A stretch of 20,653 nt of DNA from Nitrososphaerota archaeon (GCA_005877185.1 VBPQ01000060.1:19725-40377), one strand, 5' to 3'; shown: positions 8,114-16,101, numbered from the stretch's first letter. Notes: generated from the letters alone by a model not told the origin. Numbers and translations: made by a program.

Positions 8114-8719
8114 GTGATGCCCCAGCCTGGAAGGCCCGGAGCCGCAGAGCGAGAGATGGCAAGCCAGGATGTCTTCGTGGAATCGCTCCGGGAGCTGAAG
8201 GCTGAACCAGTCGCAGTGAAAACGAGGGAAGAGACGGTCGAGGCGCTTAGGCGTCTTGTGGAGAGGGTCTCTCCCTCGCTGACCGTCCTGGCAGGTCTGC
8301 CGACGGAGGTCAACCAGTTGGTCAAGGGGGCGCTGAGTTCGAGTTTCATAGTCGCGGAGGAGCTCCGCCCTAGAGAGGCGCTCGCGGCTCTGCAGAAGGC
8401 GGACCTTGGAATCACGTGGGCGGAGTACGGTGTGGCCGATACGGGCGCCCTCATCGAGGTAGCATACGACGACACGCTCAGGCTTGCCTCATCTCTCCCA
8501 ATCAACCATATAGCCATCGTCTCAGCCAGCAGGATTCTTCCCGACCTAAAGCGTGGAATGGCAGAGGCTGGAGACAGGGTCTCTAGAAGCGTGCCTGGCA
8601 GGAGGCCCGTGGTGACATTCATCTCAGGGCCCAGCAGGACCGCTGACATAGAGGGCAGGCTACTGCTCGGGGTACACGGCCCGCATGCCGTCTTCGTAGT
8701 GGTGCTGGGATGGATATGA
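8114..8719 (+). CDS. lutC: LutC/YkgG-like LUD-domain protein
   Basis: A LUD-domain (LutC/YkgG) protein of about 190-201 residues. The C-terminal signature LLLGVHGPHAVFVVVLGW (residues 183-200), the VADTGALIEV strand and the LPINHIAIVSASRILPDL segment are typical. In bacteria LutABC oxidises L-lactate to pyruvate through Fe-S clusters, and LutC is the accessory LUD subunit. Here it sits directly before a LutB-LutA fusion and overlaps it by ten bases, so the two are almost surely made together. The first start in frame is GTG at 8114 with ATG next to it, but ATG at 8156 gives a more family-like N-terminus (MASQDVFVESL). Lactate as the substrate is inferred from the family and could be another 2-hydroxy acid. 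Confidence 0.85.
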   Translation: MMPQPGRPGAAEREMASQDVFVESLRELKAEPVAVKTREETVEALRRLVERVSPSLTVLAGLPTEVNQLVKGALSSSFIVAEELRPREALAALQKADLGITWAEYGVADTGALIEVAYDDTLRLASSLPINHIAIVSASRILPDLKRGMAEAGDRVSRSVPGRRPVVTFISGPSRTADIEGRLLLGVHGPHAVFVVVLGWI

Positions 8720-10815
8720 CGGGCAGGAAAGAGCTCGTATCAAAGGTCAGGGCTGTACTCGGCGACCCTGGCTTCTCCAAGAAGATGTGGTCCTCGATGT
8801 CAAGGGCCAGGGAGAACCGGAGGCATGCTATCGAGAAATACGGGACGGATATCAGAGAGATGAAGGAGGAGAACAGGAAGATCAAGCTTCTCTCTTCCCG
8901 CGATGAGACGCTCGTGGAGAAGTTCGCAGAAGAGGTCAGAAAGAATGGGGGGAAGGTCCTGCTAGCAAGAACAGGCAGGGACGTGGTCGACTACGTGGAG
9001 AAGGTGGCGAGAAGGGCAAACTCTGACGTGATAATAAAGGCGAAGTCGCTCACGACAGAGGAGATTGACTTCGACCATGAGCTCGAGCGAAGGGGGGTGA
9101 AGTGCGTAGAGACTGACCTTGGGGAGCTGATCGTCCAGCTCGCCCACGAGAGGCCAATTCACCTGGTCGCGCCTGCAGCCCACAAGTCCGTCGATGACAT
9201 TGCTGAGATAATCAACAGGGAGCTGGGACTCGGCGTACCAGCTGAGCATGTCGCGATACTGAAGGGTGTCAGGGGATATCTCAGGCCCATCTTCCTGTCA
9301 GCCGAGATAGGGGTCACTGGTGGGAACATAGGTGTCGCAGAAACGGGGACTGTCGTGATCGAGACGAACGAGGGGAACGGCAGGTTGGTCTCGAGCTCGC
9401 CCAAGATACACATAGTGGTCATAGGGAGAGAGAAGATAGTCCCCTCCTGGAAGGAGGTGGCGAGCCTTGTTTCCGGCCACGCCATAAGCGCGTCGGGACA
9501 GAAGATGACGGTATACGTCTCCGCGATAACCCAACACGTCCCGTTCGCTGGAAGCTCAGACGGGAGGGAGATGCACGTGATAATTCTTGACAACGGAAGG
9601 CGCAGGATGGCGGAGGACCCCTGGTACGCGGACGCACTCAACTGCATAAGGTGCGGCGCTTGCATGAATATCTGCCCGACCTACGGGATACTTGGAGGTC
9701 ATGTCTTCGGCCACATCTACCCGGGGCCGATAGGGATACCCTGGACAGCTGAGGTCCATGGCCTCGACGAGGCTACGTTCTCTCACCTCTGTATCTCATG
9801 CGGCCTTTGCAAGGAGATCTGCCCAATCGACATAGACATCCCGATGATGATAGCGAAGGTGAAGCAGGAAGAGGTCGACAGGAAAGGCCAGATGAGGGCA
9901 AATTGGTTCTTCGCCTCGTCTGAGACGCTCGCTTGGCTGGCCAGCTCGACAGCTCCCCTTTCGAACTGGGTGATGAAGAAACCGTTCTCGAGGTACATGA
10001 TGGAGAAGGTCTTCGGAGTGGACAGGAGGAGGAAGCTACCGACTTTTGCCAGGAGAAGGCTGAGGGAGAGGCTTGAAGGCGCGCCGGACGGAGACGGGAC
10101 ATCGGGGAAGGTTGTATTCTTTCCGGACATCTACGCTGACTACAACGACCCGGAACTCGGAGTAATGGCAGTGAAGATACTCCGGTTCCTGGGGTACTCG
10201 GTCGCGCTACCCAGGCTCAAGTGGTCGGGCATGCCGTACATTTCCTACGGGGAGGTTAGGAAAGCAGCAAAGGTAGCCGAGTACAACCTCCGCCTACTCG
10301 AACCGTACCTAAGAGAGGGGTACCAGATAGTTTCTACGGAGCCTACCGCGGTATACATGATGAGAGGCCCCTACCAGAAGCTCGTTCCGGCGGAAGAGTC
10401 CGCGATTGCAGCGGGGCAGTCCTTCCCGTTCTTCGAGTTCATAGAGGGCAAGCTTGAGAGGCTGCGCCTGAAGGTAGGCGTGGACGCGGGGGGTCCGGTC
10501 GGTTTCCACATCTCCTGCCACGACAGGAGTCTGACGGAGGGGAGGTCAGCCATCAAGTTCCTCGAGAGAGCGGGCTATCAGGTGAAGGTCGTGGAGACAG
10601 GGACGTGCTGCGGAATGGCGGGCACCTTCGGGATGAAGAGCGGTACGCTTGGTTACGACCTCTCGATGGCAGTTGGGCAGATGCTCTTCCAGCTATTCAG
10701 GGCGAGCGGATGCAGGATCGCGGCCACAGAGAGCAGTGTCTGTTCCACGCAGATAAACGAGGGCACGGGACTACGTGTCCTCCACCCCCTGAAGATGGTC
10801 AGGGTTGAATGGTAG
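8710..10815 (+). CDS. lutB: LutB-LutA fusion: LUD domain, two 4Fe-4S clusters and CCG domains
   Basis: The 701-residue fusion has a LutB-type LUD domain first (about 20-295, signature GVTGGNIGVAETGTVVIE at 201-218). A ferredoxin-like pair of clusters follows (C312, C315, C318, C322 and C361, C364, C367, C371, each CxxCxxCxxxCP). The C-terminal part resembles LutA/GlpC/HdrB CCG domains. The second CCG copy is intact (SCHD with C603, CCG at 633-635, C678). The first copy (about 467-560) has no Cys: WSG at 505-507 replaces CCG, and TEPTAVYMM near 543 replaces the usual TxPSC motif. Bacterial LutA and LutB are separate proteins. The product should be the electron-transfer core of an L-lactate or 2-hydroxy-acid dehydrogenase, working with the LutC made just upstream. 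Confidence 0.9.
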   Translation: MDMTGRKELVSKVRAVLGDPGFSKKMWSSMSRARENRRHAIEKYGTDIREMKEENRKIKLLSSRDETLVEKFAEEVRKNGGKVLLARTGRDVVDYVEKVARRANSDVIIKAKSLTTEEIDFDHELERRGVKCVETDLGELIVQLAHERPIHLVAPAAHKSVDDIAEIINRELGLGVPAEHVAILKGVRGYLRPIFLSAEIGVTGGNIGVAETGTVVIETNEGNGRLVSSSPKIHIVVIGREKIVPSWKEVASLVSGHAISASGQKMTVYVSAITQHVPFAGSSDGREMHVIILDNGRRRMAEDPWYADALNCIRCGACMNICPTYGILGGHVFGHIYPGPIGIPWTAEVHGLDEATFSHLCISCGLCKEICPIDIDIPMMIAKVKQEEVDRKGQMRANWFFASSETLAWLASSTAPLSNWVMKKPFSRYMMEKVFGVDRRRKLPTFARRRLRERLEGAPDGDGTSGKVVFFPDIYADYNDPELGVMAVKILRFLGYSVALPRLKWSGMPYISYGEVRKAAKVAEYNLRLLEPYLREGYQIVSTEPTAVYMMRGPYQKLVPAEESAIAAGQSFPFFEFIEGKLERLRLKVGVDAGGPVGFHISCHDRSLTEGRSAIKFLERAGYQVKVVETGTCCGMAGTFGMKSGTLGYDLSMAVGQMLFQLFRASGCRIAATESSVCSTQINEGTGLRVLHPLKMVRVEW

Positions 10816-10847
10816 CCCCCGAGGTAGTCCGAGGGATGACCTGGTTC

Positions 10848-10873
10848 GGCTCTCCCTGCCGCAAGGAAGAGCC
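10848..10873 (+). terminator. Possible hairpin after the lutC-lutB operon
   Basis: GGCTCT and AGAGCC form a six-pair stem about 32 bases after the stop codon. No T-tract follows, so termination is only a guess. Confidence 0.25.
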
Positions 10874-11352
10874 AGACGTATCGCCCTCGCCTCCTCCTGA
10901 GGGTTCCATAGCGAAGAAAGTCGTTCCACTCGTCAGTCTATAGGACATATGAGGAGAAGAGCCGTAGAGAGCTGTACTTCGGATGGTCCATGAATTAGCT
11001 CGGAACGCTGGCAGCCAAAGTCGGCGTACCTCTGGAACCTCTCCCCGACTTGGTCAGGCGTCCCCAGATTATCGCCTTCTCAATGTCAAAACGGTAGTCT
11101 GCCGACGGGGTTGCACTATACAGGAGCCGAGTGCCTCGACGACACTCATGACCCTCTCCGCGAGCTTGTCCTAGTTCTCTGCTATCAGCACGGGATGCTA
11201 CCGCTGTCATTGCACTAACGACACACGAGGCGGTATGAATGCACCAGTACTTGCCTGGTGAGTTCATGAAGCAAGGAATGGCGAAGGAAACCGAAAGTCC
11301 AATTCTGTCGCCGAGATTTCCGATCGAGAATATCGAACTCTCTCGAAACATC
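10874..11352. other. Long intergenic region with gene remains only
   Basis: Apart from the LLM relic at 10933-11180, nothing convincing is seen. A 159-codon minus frame (10995-11474) overlaps the PPOX gene end and mixes relic frames, so I do not call it a gene. Confidence 0.45.
10933..11180 (-). pseudogene. Decayed C-terminal piece of a luciferase-like (LLM, F420-type) monooxygenase
   Basis: Two minus-strand frames together read like the end of an LLM-family flavin/F420 monooxygenase. One gives DKLAERVMSVVEALGS (from 11170), preceded at once by a stop codon. A different frame gives GTPDQVGERFQRYADFGC and then SELIHG (from about 11068), ending with TGA at 10933-10935. The GTPxxVxERxxxYxxxG motif is a hallmark of the C-terminal region of this family. 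Between them a third frame reads YRFDIEKAIIWG, so at least two frameshifts separate the pieces. The N-terminal two thirds are missing. The neighbouring PPOX-fold gene often shares F420 use with this family. Family identification is from motif memory only. Confidence 0.5.
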
Positions 11353-11811
11353 TCAGCGATGGGCTCCTGACACTCCACGCGGCTTGGCCTTTTGCGCCGA
11401 AAGTCGATGAATTCTGCTGTTGTCCCACGAAGATATCTTTGTCGGCGTGATTTCGATATAGGCCCTCTTTTCATACTTCCTTTCCTGGACCCACCAAGTC
11501 GGCATCTCGGACGCTCTCCATTGCTGCTCTTTGTACTTCATACGCATGATCTTTTCTATCCTGTCGATGAGCTTCTGATCCGTCACCACTCGGCTTCTTC
11601 CCCAAATGACCACGCCGCGGAACTCGACGTATCTCCTCCCCTCGTCCAGAGTACAACAAGCCTTACCCGCCTTGGCTAACCTCGTCTTCATTTTGTAATC
11701 CTGCGTCCTGAGATACAGCTTCTTGTCTAGGATGCAGAACCATACGGGTGTGACGTGTGGGTAGCCGTTCTCCATCGGGAAAGCCACATAGAGCTTCTCC
11801 CTCGAGTCCAC
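11353..11811 (-). CDS. PPOX-fold flavin/F420-binding protein, N-terminus unclear
   Basis: A pyridoxamine-5'-phosphate-oxidase-fold protein: ENGYPHVTPVWFCILDKKLY followed by LRTQDYKMKTRLAKAGKACC, VEFRGVVIWGRSRVV and an end YIEITPTKISSWDNS match the split-barrel FMN/F420 family (usually 130-160 residues). The GTG at 11811 begins inside the conserved first helix. The same frame continues upstream as AIPRDEVWRFVDSREKLYVA and further to a TGA near 11890 with no ATG, GTG or TTG. An ATG at 11893 (MNRPDGA) stops in another frame after seven codons. A single-base shift near 11873 would join the two, so the gene may be frameshifted at its start. Family members reduce quinones, bind heme or F420; function here is open. 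Confidence 0.65.
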   Translation of the reverse strand: MDSREKLYVAFPMENGYPHVTPVWFCILDKKLYLRTQDYKMKTRLAKAGKACCTLDEGRRYVEFRGVVIWGRSRVVTDQKLIDRIEKIMRMKYKEQQWRASEMPTWWVQERKYEKRAYIEITPTKISSWDNSRIHRLSAQKAKPRGVSGAHR

Positions 11812-11964
11812 GAACCGCCAGACCTCGTCCCTGGGAATCGCCGTATACTGTCTGTTGGCCCGCCTGTATTCAAGCGCCGTCAGGTCGGTTCATCCCATGT
11901 TTCCGCTGAGCCTTCTGATCGCATCAAATTCTACTCTTGCCGTGGGTTGCCATTTCCGGCGAGC

Positions 11965-12199
11965 TCAGGTGCGAATATAGTGAGTTATCTTCTTAGCTAT
12001 ACGGCTGGGAAAGGTCAGGATTTCTCCTTTGGCTTCTTGCTTTGACGAGCCGGAAACCCGATACCTGGGCGCAAACGTGACAAACTGATTCTTGCCTATG
12101 TCAATGCTTTCTGCAAAGTACGTGATCACTGTCTCCCTCGGAGACGTCGATGCGATGGTCGTACTTCTTTGCCAGCGTGTCAAGTTCGATGCGACCCAT
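11965..12199 (-). pseudogene. Frameshifted small gene of unknown family
   Basis: A minus-strand ATG at 12199 starts a protein-like reading (MGRIELDTLAKKYDHRIDVS and so on) that stops at 12101-12103 after 32 codons. From there a second frame continues in protein-like sequence (YFAESIDIGKNQFVTFAPRY, later KGEILTFPSRIAKKI) to the TGA at 11965. One extra base in the overlap would explain both, giving a protein of about 77 residues. A TATA-like AATATT (near 12216-12226) lies 22-24 bases before the ATG, as for leaderless genes. I do not recognise the family. It may be a real frameshift, a sequencing error or two chance frames. Confidence 0.35.
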
Positions 12200-12261
12200 T
12201 GCGCAGTTGGAACGCTTGGGATTGAAATATTAACAATTCTATGGAGGAAGGCCTTCGGAGA

Positions 12262-12271
12262 GCTTTTAAGA
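12262..12271 (+). promoter_or_regulatory. Box A of the small zinc-ribbon gene
   Basis: GCTTTTAAGA is centred about 30 bases before the GTG at 12297. No Shine-Dalgarno is seen in between. Confidence 0.4.
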
Positions 12272-12296
12272 AAGCGTAGGCCGATTTGGCGCAAGC

Positions 12297-12494
12297 GTGG
12301 GGCGTTTGCTCCTCGATCAGATACTCAAACTGAGCTGCGAACGATGCAAACTTAGGACAGAGCATTATGTCCAATTCCGGGACGGTATCGTGTTGGTCTG
12401 TCGCTGCCTCAGGTGCGGTCAGCTCAAGAGGAATGCCATGGAAGAGGACCGGCCCTACCTTTCTGACGACCGGAAGCCTGTCTATGTGTCGTAA
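12297..12494 (+). CDS. Small zinc-ribbon protein
   Basis: The 65-residue ORF starts with GTG at the leaderless distance from a box A. It contains two Cys knuckles, CERC at residues 14-17 and CLRC at 37-40 (plus C35), separated by 19 residues, the pattern of a small zinc ribbon. The rest is basic and polar with no further domain. Such proteins in archaea are often nucleic-acid binding or structural; no specific role can be assigned. It is divergent from the broken gene at 11965-12199 and is not in an operon. Confidence 0.55.
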   Translation: MGRLLLDQILKLSCERCKLRTEHYVQFRDGIVLVCRCLRCGQLKRNAMEEDRPYLSDDRKPVYVS

Positions 12495-12527
12495 GAGAGC
12501 CGCCCAGGACTTGATTCTCCTTCCCGT

Positions 12528-12566
12528 AGGGTTTGAACCCTGTTAGTAAGCCCCACCGGGCCCGTT
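12528..12566 (-). repeat. tRNA-like scrap with a 15-bp repeat shared with 6352-6366
   Basis: On the minus strand GGGCCCGGTGGGG (ending near 12552) resembles the 5' end of an archaeal tRNA-Pro. It is followed 9-10 bases later by AGGGTTCAAACCCT and ACGGG (12541-12523), resembling a T-arm and part of an acceptor strand. The D-arm, anticodon arm and most of the 3' acceptor are missing, so it cannot be a working tRNA. The 15 bases CCCACCGGGCCCGTT (12552-12566) occur again at 6352-6366. Confidence 0.3.
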
Positions 12567-12672
12567 GATATCTTCTACAAGTTGCGGTCGCTTGGACGAG
12601 AACCCGGCAGGCTGGGCTCTCGAAGGTCCAACGACCGGCGGGCACAAGCTCCCTGGGACCCGTCCCATAACG
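12567..12672. other. Short gap without a gene
   Basis: The bases between the tRNA-like scrap and the stop of the 191-residue gene show no coding pattern I trust. Confidence 0.4.
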
Positions 12673-13248
12673 CTACAAGGATATGGTGCCAGCAGGGAAG
12701 ACCTTTTGAAAAATCTCGAGCGCATCCATTGCGTATTCGCGGAGGACCGTTTCCCTGCTCTTGGTTTGTCTCCTAGGCTTGAAATACGCCCCCAAGGGCA
12801 CCATGTAGAATCTGATTCCGGTCTCACGGTTCGGGCTCGGCCGGTAATTCATCTCAAAGTCGTATACCTGGAATATCTCCCCCTGCCTTCTCATAGTTAG
12901 CCAGATTAAAAAGTCGCGGGCACGGAATTTGGGCTCCTCCCTCCTCATCACTAGAGAGATAAGCGCCTCATGAGGAACTGTGAGGTTCGCACTGTCAGCC
13001 GTCAATGATTCCAAAGTGCTTTGTGCATAGTCTTCGAGAGTCTTCGGTATCACATCGGTCACTAGCGCGGTCCCGTACCTCATCTCGCCACGAAGGACAA
13101 AGCTGCTCCTCGTCTTCTCCTGACGAATGAAGATTGACCGTCTATCAGTCACCAGAATGGCATACTCCTTCGGATACTCTTCGTCTGGCACGATGACCCT
13201 GTGGATCAGCGCCAGCCTCATCTCCGGCGGTATGTTAGTCACCCCCAT
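12673..13248 (-). CDS. Conserved-looking protein of unknown function, downstream of the BrxL-like operon
   Basis: A 191-residue soluble protein with no signal peptide or membrane segment. The first half is strand-rich with alternating pattern (KEYAILVTDRRSIFIRQEK, then SSFVLRGEMRYGTALVTDV), the middle reads FLIWLTMRRQGEIFQVYDFE, and the end is helical (ETVLREYAMDALEIFQKVFP). The first part could be a PH-like or other small beta-barrel domain, but I cannot name a family. It starts at ATG 13248 with a weak GAGG ribosome site further upstream (13261-13264). It is on the same strand as the RHH-SWIM-BrxL operon, 122 bases past it, and has its own inverted repeats in between, so co-function is only suggested by position. 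Confidence 0.7.
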   Translation of the reverse strand: MGVTNIPPEMRLALIHRVIVPDEEYPKEYAILVTDRRSIFIRQEKTRSSFVLRGEMRYGTALVTDVIPKTLEDYAQSTLESLTADSANLTVPHEALISLVMRREEPKFRARDFLIWLTMRRQGEIFQVYDFEMNYRPSPNRETGIRFYMVPLGAYFKPRRQTKSRETVLREYAMDALEIFQKVFPAGTISL

Positions 13249-13278
13249 CTTTCGTCGCTTCCTCGAAGTGGGCCGTTT

Positions 13279-13294
13279 CCAGTAGTAATAGTGG
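13279..13294. repeat. Imperfect palindrome in the promoter region of the 191-residue gene
   Basis: CCAGTAGTAATAGTGG is symmetric at 12 of 16 positions and lies 31-46 bases before the start codon, over the likely box A. It could be an operator. Confidence 0.3.
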
Positions 13295-13324
13295 AATGGG
13301 GTAAGCGGAACCGGTTTCGGTGCT

Positions 13325-13351
13325 ATCCATACTACAAGAATGGGTATGGAT
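13325..13351. repeat. Perfect 8-bp inverted repeat
   Basis: ATCCATAC and GTATGGAT flank an 11-base spacer, 20 bases beyond the stop of the BrxL-like gene. It may end the operon transcript or bind a regulator of the next gene. Confidence 0.4.
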
Positions 13352-13370
13352 TTGGCTCCTAAATGGACAA

Positions 13371-14888
13371 CTATGATATCCTCGGCATTCCGAGGGAGTA
13401 CGAAAAGCGCTTCTGTTCGAATTCGTTAGGCGAAAGCGAGTGAAGAAGGTCGTTCACCCCCCGCCTTCCCTCGACCGCCATATCCATGCATAAAGACAGG
13501 TCAGCATCGCTACAGTTCCTGTCGGGGCACAGGAGCTTGAGCATACCAGAAGCTAGCTTCCTTATGGCTTTCTCGTCCCTTATCGTCACGCTCGCATTTC
13601 CACTCCCTTCCAGCGTTACCCTCTCGTTGATTATGTCGGTAAAGCTTGTCAGTGACATCTGATGGAACAACTCTGACAAGTAGTCAGCCACTATGCCATA
13701 CCCCCTCGCGAGGTGTTCGCTGCTCTGCAAGATCTTGGGCAGTTCCCACCCTGGGACGAAACAATGAATTCTGTCGAGCATCGCTGAGTCGCGCATGAAG
13801 GCGGGCAGCGCGTTGATCACCTCGTGTGGTTCCGGGGCGACAGTCGTCCACGATGAGCCTCTGAATTCCATGTTCCCCATGAAGACGATGGAGGCCTTCG
13901 CGTTAGCCTTTTTCGGCCCCCTCTCGAAGAACCCATCGACAAGGTAGTCCTTCAGCTTTCCCACCATCTCCTCCGCATTGACGAATGCCAGCTTGTTCAT
14001 CTCATCAAGGACCACGCAGTCCCTTATTCCAATCTCTCCGACTGCCTTGGTGGAGATGTTGTAGAATAAGACTGCTGGGCTGACCCTACCGCCGGATATC
14101 AGTCTTGTCGAATATGAAATGTTCCTGTAGAGGTACGTCTTCCCAGTGGCCTTGGGGCCTATCTCGAGGAGGTTCGAGTTGGCCTCGACGAGGGGAACAA
14201 GCCTTGAGAGTAGGAGAAGTCTCTGATGCTCGCTGTAAGCGCTTGGGTTCAGCCCTACGCTCGTGATAAGCAGCTCTATCCACTCGCGCGTGCTGAACTC
14301 TTTCCTCTTGGAAGCGAAGTCAGAGAGCCTGACGTTCACCACCTCGAATGGAGTGAACTTGGTCATCAGAATGGGGGATGTCTCCGTCGGACCGCCCCTG
14401 CCCTTGGCTCCCCGCCCGTCACCCTCTTCAGGCACATACTTGGCGGTCGCTATTCCCCACATACCTGACCTGAGCAGGTCGACGTTCTCGTCCAAGATCG
14501 TCGAGAGTATCTTGGCGTCCCTTATGTTCAGGCAAGGAATGATGAGCCGGTGGGTGGCCGCCTTGATGTCTGTCTCCACCTTGAACTCGTCCATGAACGT
14601 GTAGGTTCCGGATGTCATTATGTCATGGAGTATCTTGTCTCTGTCCCTCATCTCTGGAAAGTGCACCGCCACGAAGTCGGAGAGCTTCTTCATCTCCTCT
14701 TGACTGGGCTCGTTGTTGTTTGAGAAAAACTTCGACATCAGGTACTCGGAGATGAATCGCGGGAGCCTGCTTATCTCCTGCGACTGCAGGAGCTCCTTCC
14801 TGACCACGTAGGGGGAGAACACCCTGCGGACCTTCTCTTCGGCTGTCTCTTGCGGTATCACGATCTCGCTTTGTCTTTCATCGACCAT
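13371..14888 (-). CDS. BrxL-family AAA+ ATPase lacking the Lon-like protease domain
   Basis: The 505-residue protein follows the BREX protein BrxL from its N-terminus through the ATPase. Landmarks are YVVRKELLQSQEISRLPRFI near 27-46, EWIELLITSVGLNPSAYS, LVPLVEANSNLLEIGPKATG with Walker A GPKATGKT (244-251), FYNISTKAVGEIGIRDCVVL with Walker B VVLDEM (292-297), sensor FMGN (N339), and the finger region MLDRIHCFVPGWELPK (R373). The segment SGMLKLLCPD to EGRRGVND matches the linker before the Lon-like domain of BrxL. The protein then stops at about 500 residues, whereas BREX BrxL is near 680 and ends in a Lon-type protease domain. BrxL proteins are DNA-binding oligomeric motors in phage defence. 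It follows the SWIM gene by four bases. Absence of the protease end is the key oddity. Confidence 0.85.
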   Translation of the reverse strand: MVDERQSEIVIPQETAEEKVRRVFSPYVVRKELLQSQEISRLPRFISEYLMSKFFSNNNEPSQEEMKKLSDFVAVHFPEMRDRDKILHDIMTSGTYTFMDEFKVETDIKAATHRLIIPCLNIRDAKILSTILDENVDLLRSGMWGIATAKYVPEEGDGRGAKGRGGPTETSPILMTKFTPFEVVNVRLSDFASKRKEFSTREWIELLITSVGLNPSAYSEHQRLLLLSRLVPLVEANSNLLEIGPKATGKTYLYRNISYSTRLISGGRVSPAVLFYNISTKAVGEIGIRDCVVLDEMNKLAFVNAEEMVGKLKDYLVDGFFERGPKKANAKASIVFMGNMEFRGSSWTTVAPEPHEVINALPAFMRDSAMLDRIHCFVPGWELPKILQSSEHLARGYGIVADYLSELFHQMSLTSFTDIINERVTLEGSGNASVTIRDEKAIRKLASGMLKLLCPDRNCSDADLSLCMDMAVEGRRGVNDLLHSLSPNEFEQKRFSYSLGMPRIS

Positions 14889-14892
14889 AATC

Positions 14893-16101
14893 TCAACTCC
14901 CGAGCCCTTCTATCACGGCGTCCCAGCTCCTTCTCACTGATCCCTGCGCAACAGGTCCGTGTGCGCCCGGCTTTGGCATCGTTGGCACTCTAGAAGAAGC
15001 CACAGAGGGGACAGCGACGCTAGAGTCCACAGATGCTGATGTGGGGCCGGTCGGAATCGGCAATCGAGGAATTGGTCCGGAGGGCGGGTCCGCCCCAGCC
15101 TCGCGAGCATGGGGCTCTCCCGTCGCTGCCCGACGGCGAGGCGTGGTTCCTACTCCCGCTACCAAGTTCTCCAACACCTTACCGGTGACCGATACGAGAG
15201 AGCTGTAGAAGAGACCCAACGCACCTATTCCGTACTTGCTGTCCACCATCGCAAAGATCGTCACCGCCATGGAGCTGAGAGCGCCTGAGTACTGACATGA
15301 CATCGGGGCTTGATTCTTTAGCGATTCCACCGTAATCGACCGGTTGACTAAGGCTTCCCCAACCGGAGAGCCTGCCGCGGCTTCGTCTAAGGTCGTCTGA
15401 CTCAGGCTCAACCGCAACTTGGAGTAGAGCCTCTGGAGGAACTCCATGTCGTCGAGCCTCGAGGTCGATCCCAAGGCAGAGAGCACACCGTGGAGCGAGG
15501 AGGCCGTCTCTTCTAGCTCGTCCTCGAAAAGTTCCAGCCTTCGTTCGATCTCCTCGCCTTCGTCATCGTATCCATAGTCCTCCTCTGCAGGGTGCGCTTC
15601 CGCCAGTGCTTTGTCAGGTTGAAACCGCTCCGGCTTCCTCACCCATGCTACGAGGAGCGCTATGACATGCCGGCAAGGCTCATCGCGTCTGGGGAAGGGC
15701 TGCTCTCTGAGGCAGTCACAGCTGCCTGACATTGAGAAGTGGCCAGGTCCCCTGCTTTCCTTCAAGCTCAAAATGACCCTGCAGAGTCGAGGAGCGGTCC
15801 CAAGGGGAAACCGACCTGCCTTGCCTTCAACCACGCGGCAAGCCAAGTTATCACCCCAGGTCGTCCTCTCCGAGACCCTCCCCTGCATGAAATAATCTAC
15901 GCCAGCAATGTAGGTCATGTGGTCCACGAACCCCATGATATCCCGCTCTGCCAGGTGAGGTAAGAACTTGCCCGCTCGCTCAACAGGGCCACTCTCATCT
16001 CCGCCGCCACCAACCTCGGCGCCGAGGGCGATGCTCTGTAGTGTGTCTATATGCCTAAAGAATTGTTTCGCATGTTTCTGGAGCTTTCTGCCAGGCATCA
16101 C
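14893..16101 (-). CDS. SWIM zinc-finger protein with disordered Pro-rich tail
   Basis: A 402-residue protein with a SWIM finger at about 70-155: YFMQGRVSERTTWGDNLACR, then CRVILSL, then GSCDC (C128, C130) and PCRHV (C143, H145), fitting CxCx(n)CxH. In known proteins SWIM domains bind DNA or partner proteins. An acidic coiled stretch follows (about 172-200, EEDYGYDDEGEEIERR), then a helical region to about 315. A low-complexity Pro/Ala/Ser tail (about 320-395) ends in a short helix RRSWDAVIEGLG. It is translationally coupled upstream: the RHH stop overlaps its start as TGATG (ATG at 16098; a GTG at 16101 is also in frame). The BrxL-like gene begins four bases after it. It may replace the targeting or partner role of the lost protease domain; that is inference. 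Confidence 0.8.
   Translation of the reverse strand: MMPGRKLQKHAKQFFRHIDTLQSIALGAEVGGGGDESGPVERAGKFLPHLAERDIMGFVDHMTYIAGVDYFMQGRVSERTTWGDNLACRVVEGKAGRFPLGTAPRLCRVILSLKESRGPGHFSMSGSCDCLREQPFPRRDEPCRHVIALLVAWVRKPERFQPDKALAEAHPAEEDYGYDDEGEEIERRLELFEDELEETASSLHGVLSALGSTSRLDDMEFLQRLYSKLRLSLSQTTLDEAAAGSPVGEALVNRSITVESLKNQAPMSCQYSGALSSMAVTIFAMVDSKYGIGALGLFYSSLVSVTGKVLENLVAGVGTTPRRRAATGEPHAREAGADPPSGPIPRLPIPTGPTSASVDSSVAVPSVASSRVPTMPKPGAHGPVAQGSVRRSWDAVIEGLGS

Noticed and set aside
8089..8649. 186-codon minus-strand frame
   Set aside because: It is antisense to lutC, whose LUD motifs are clear.
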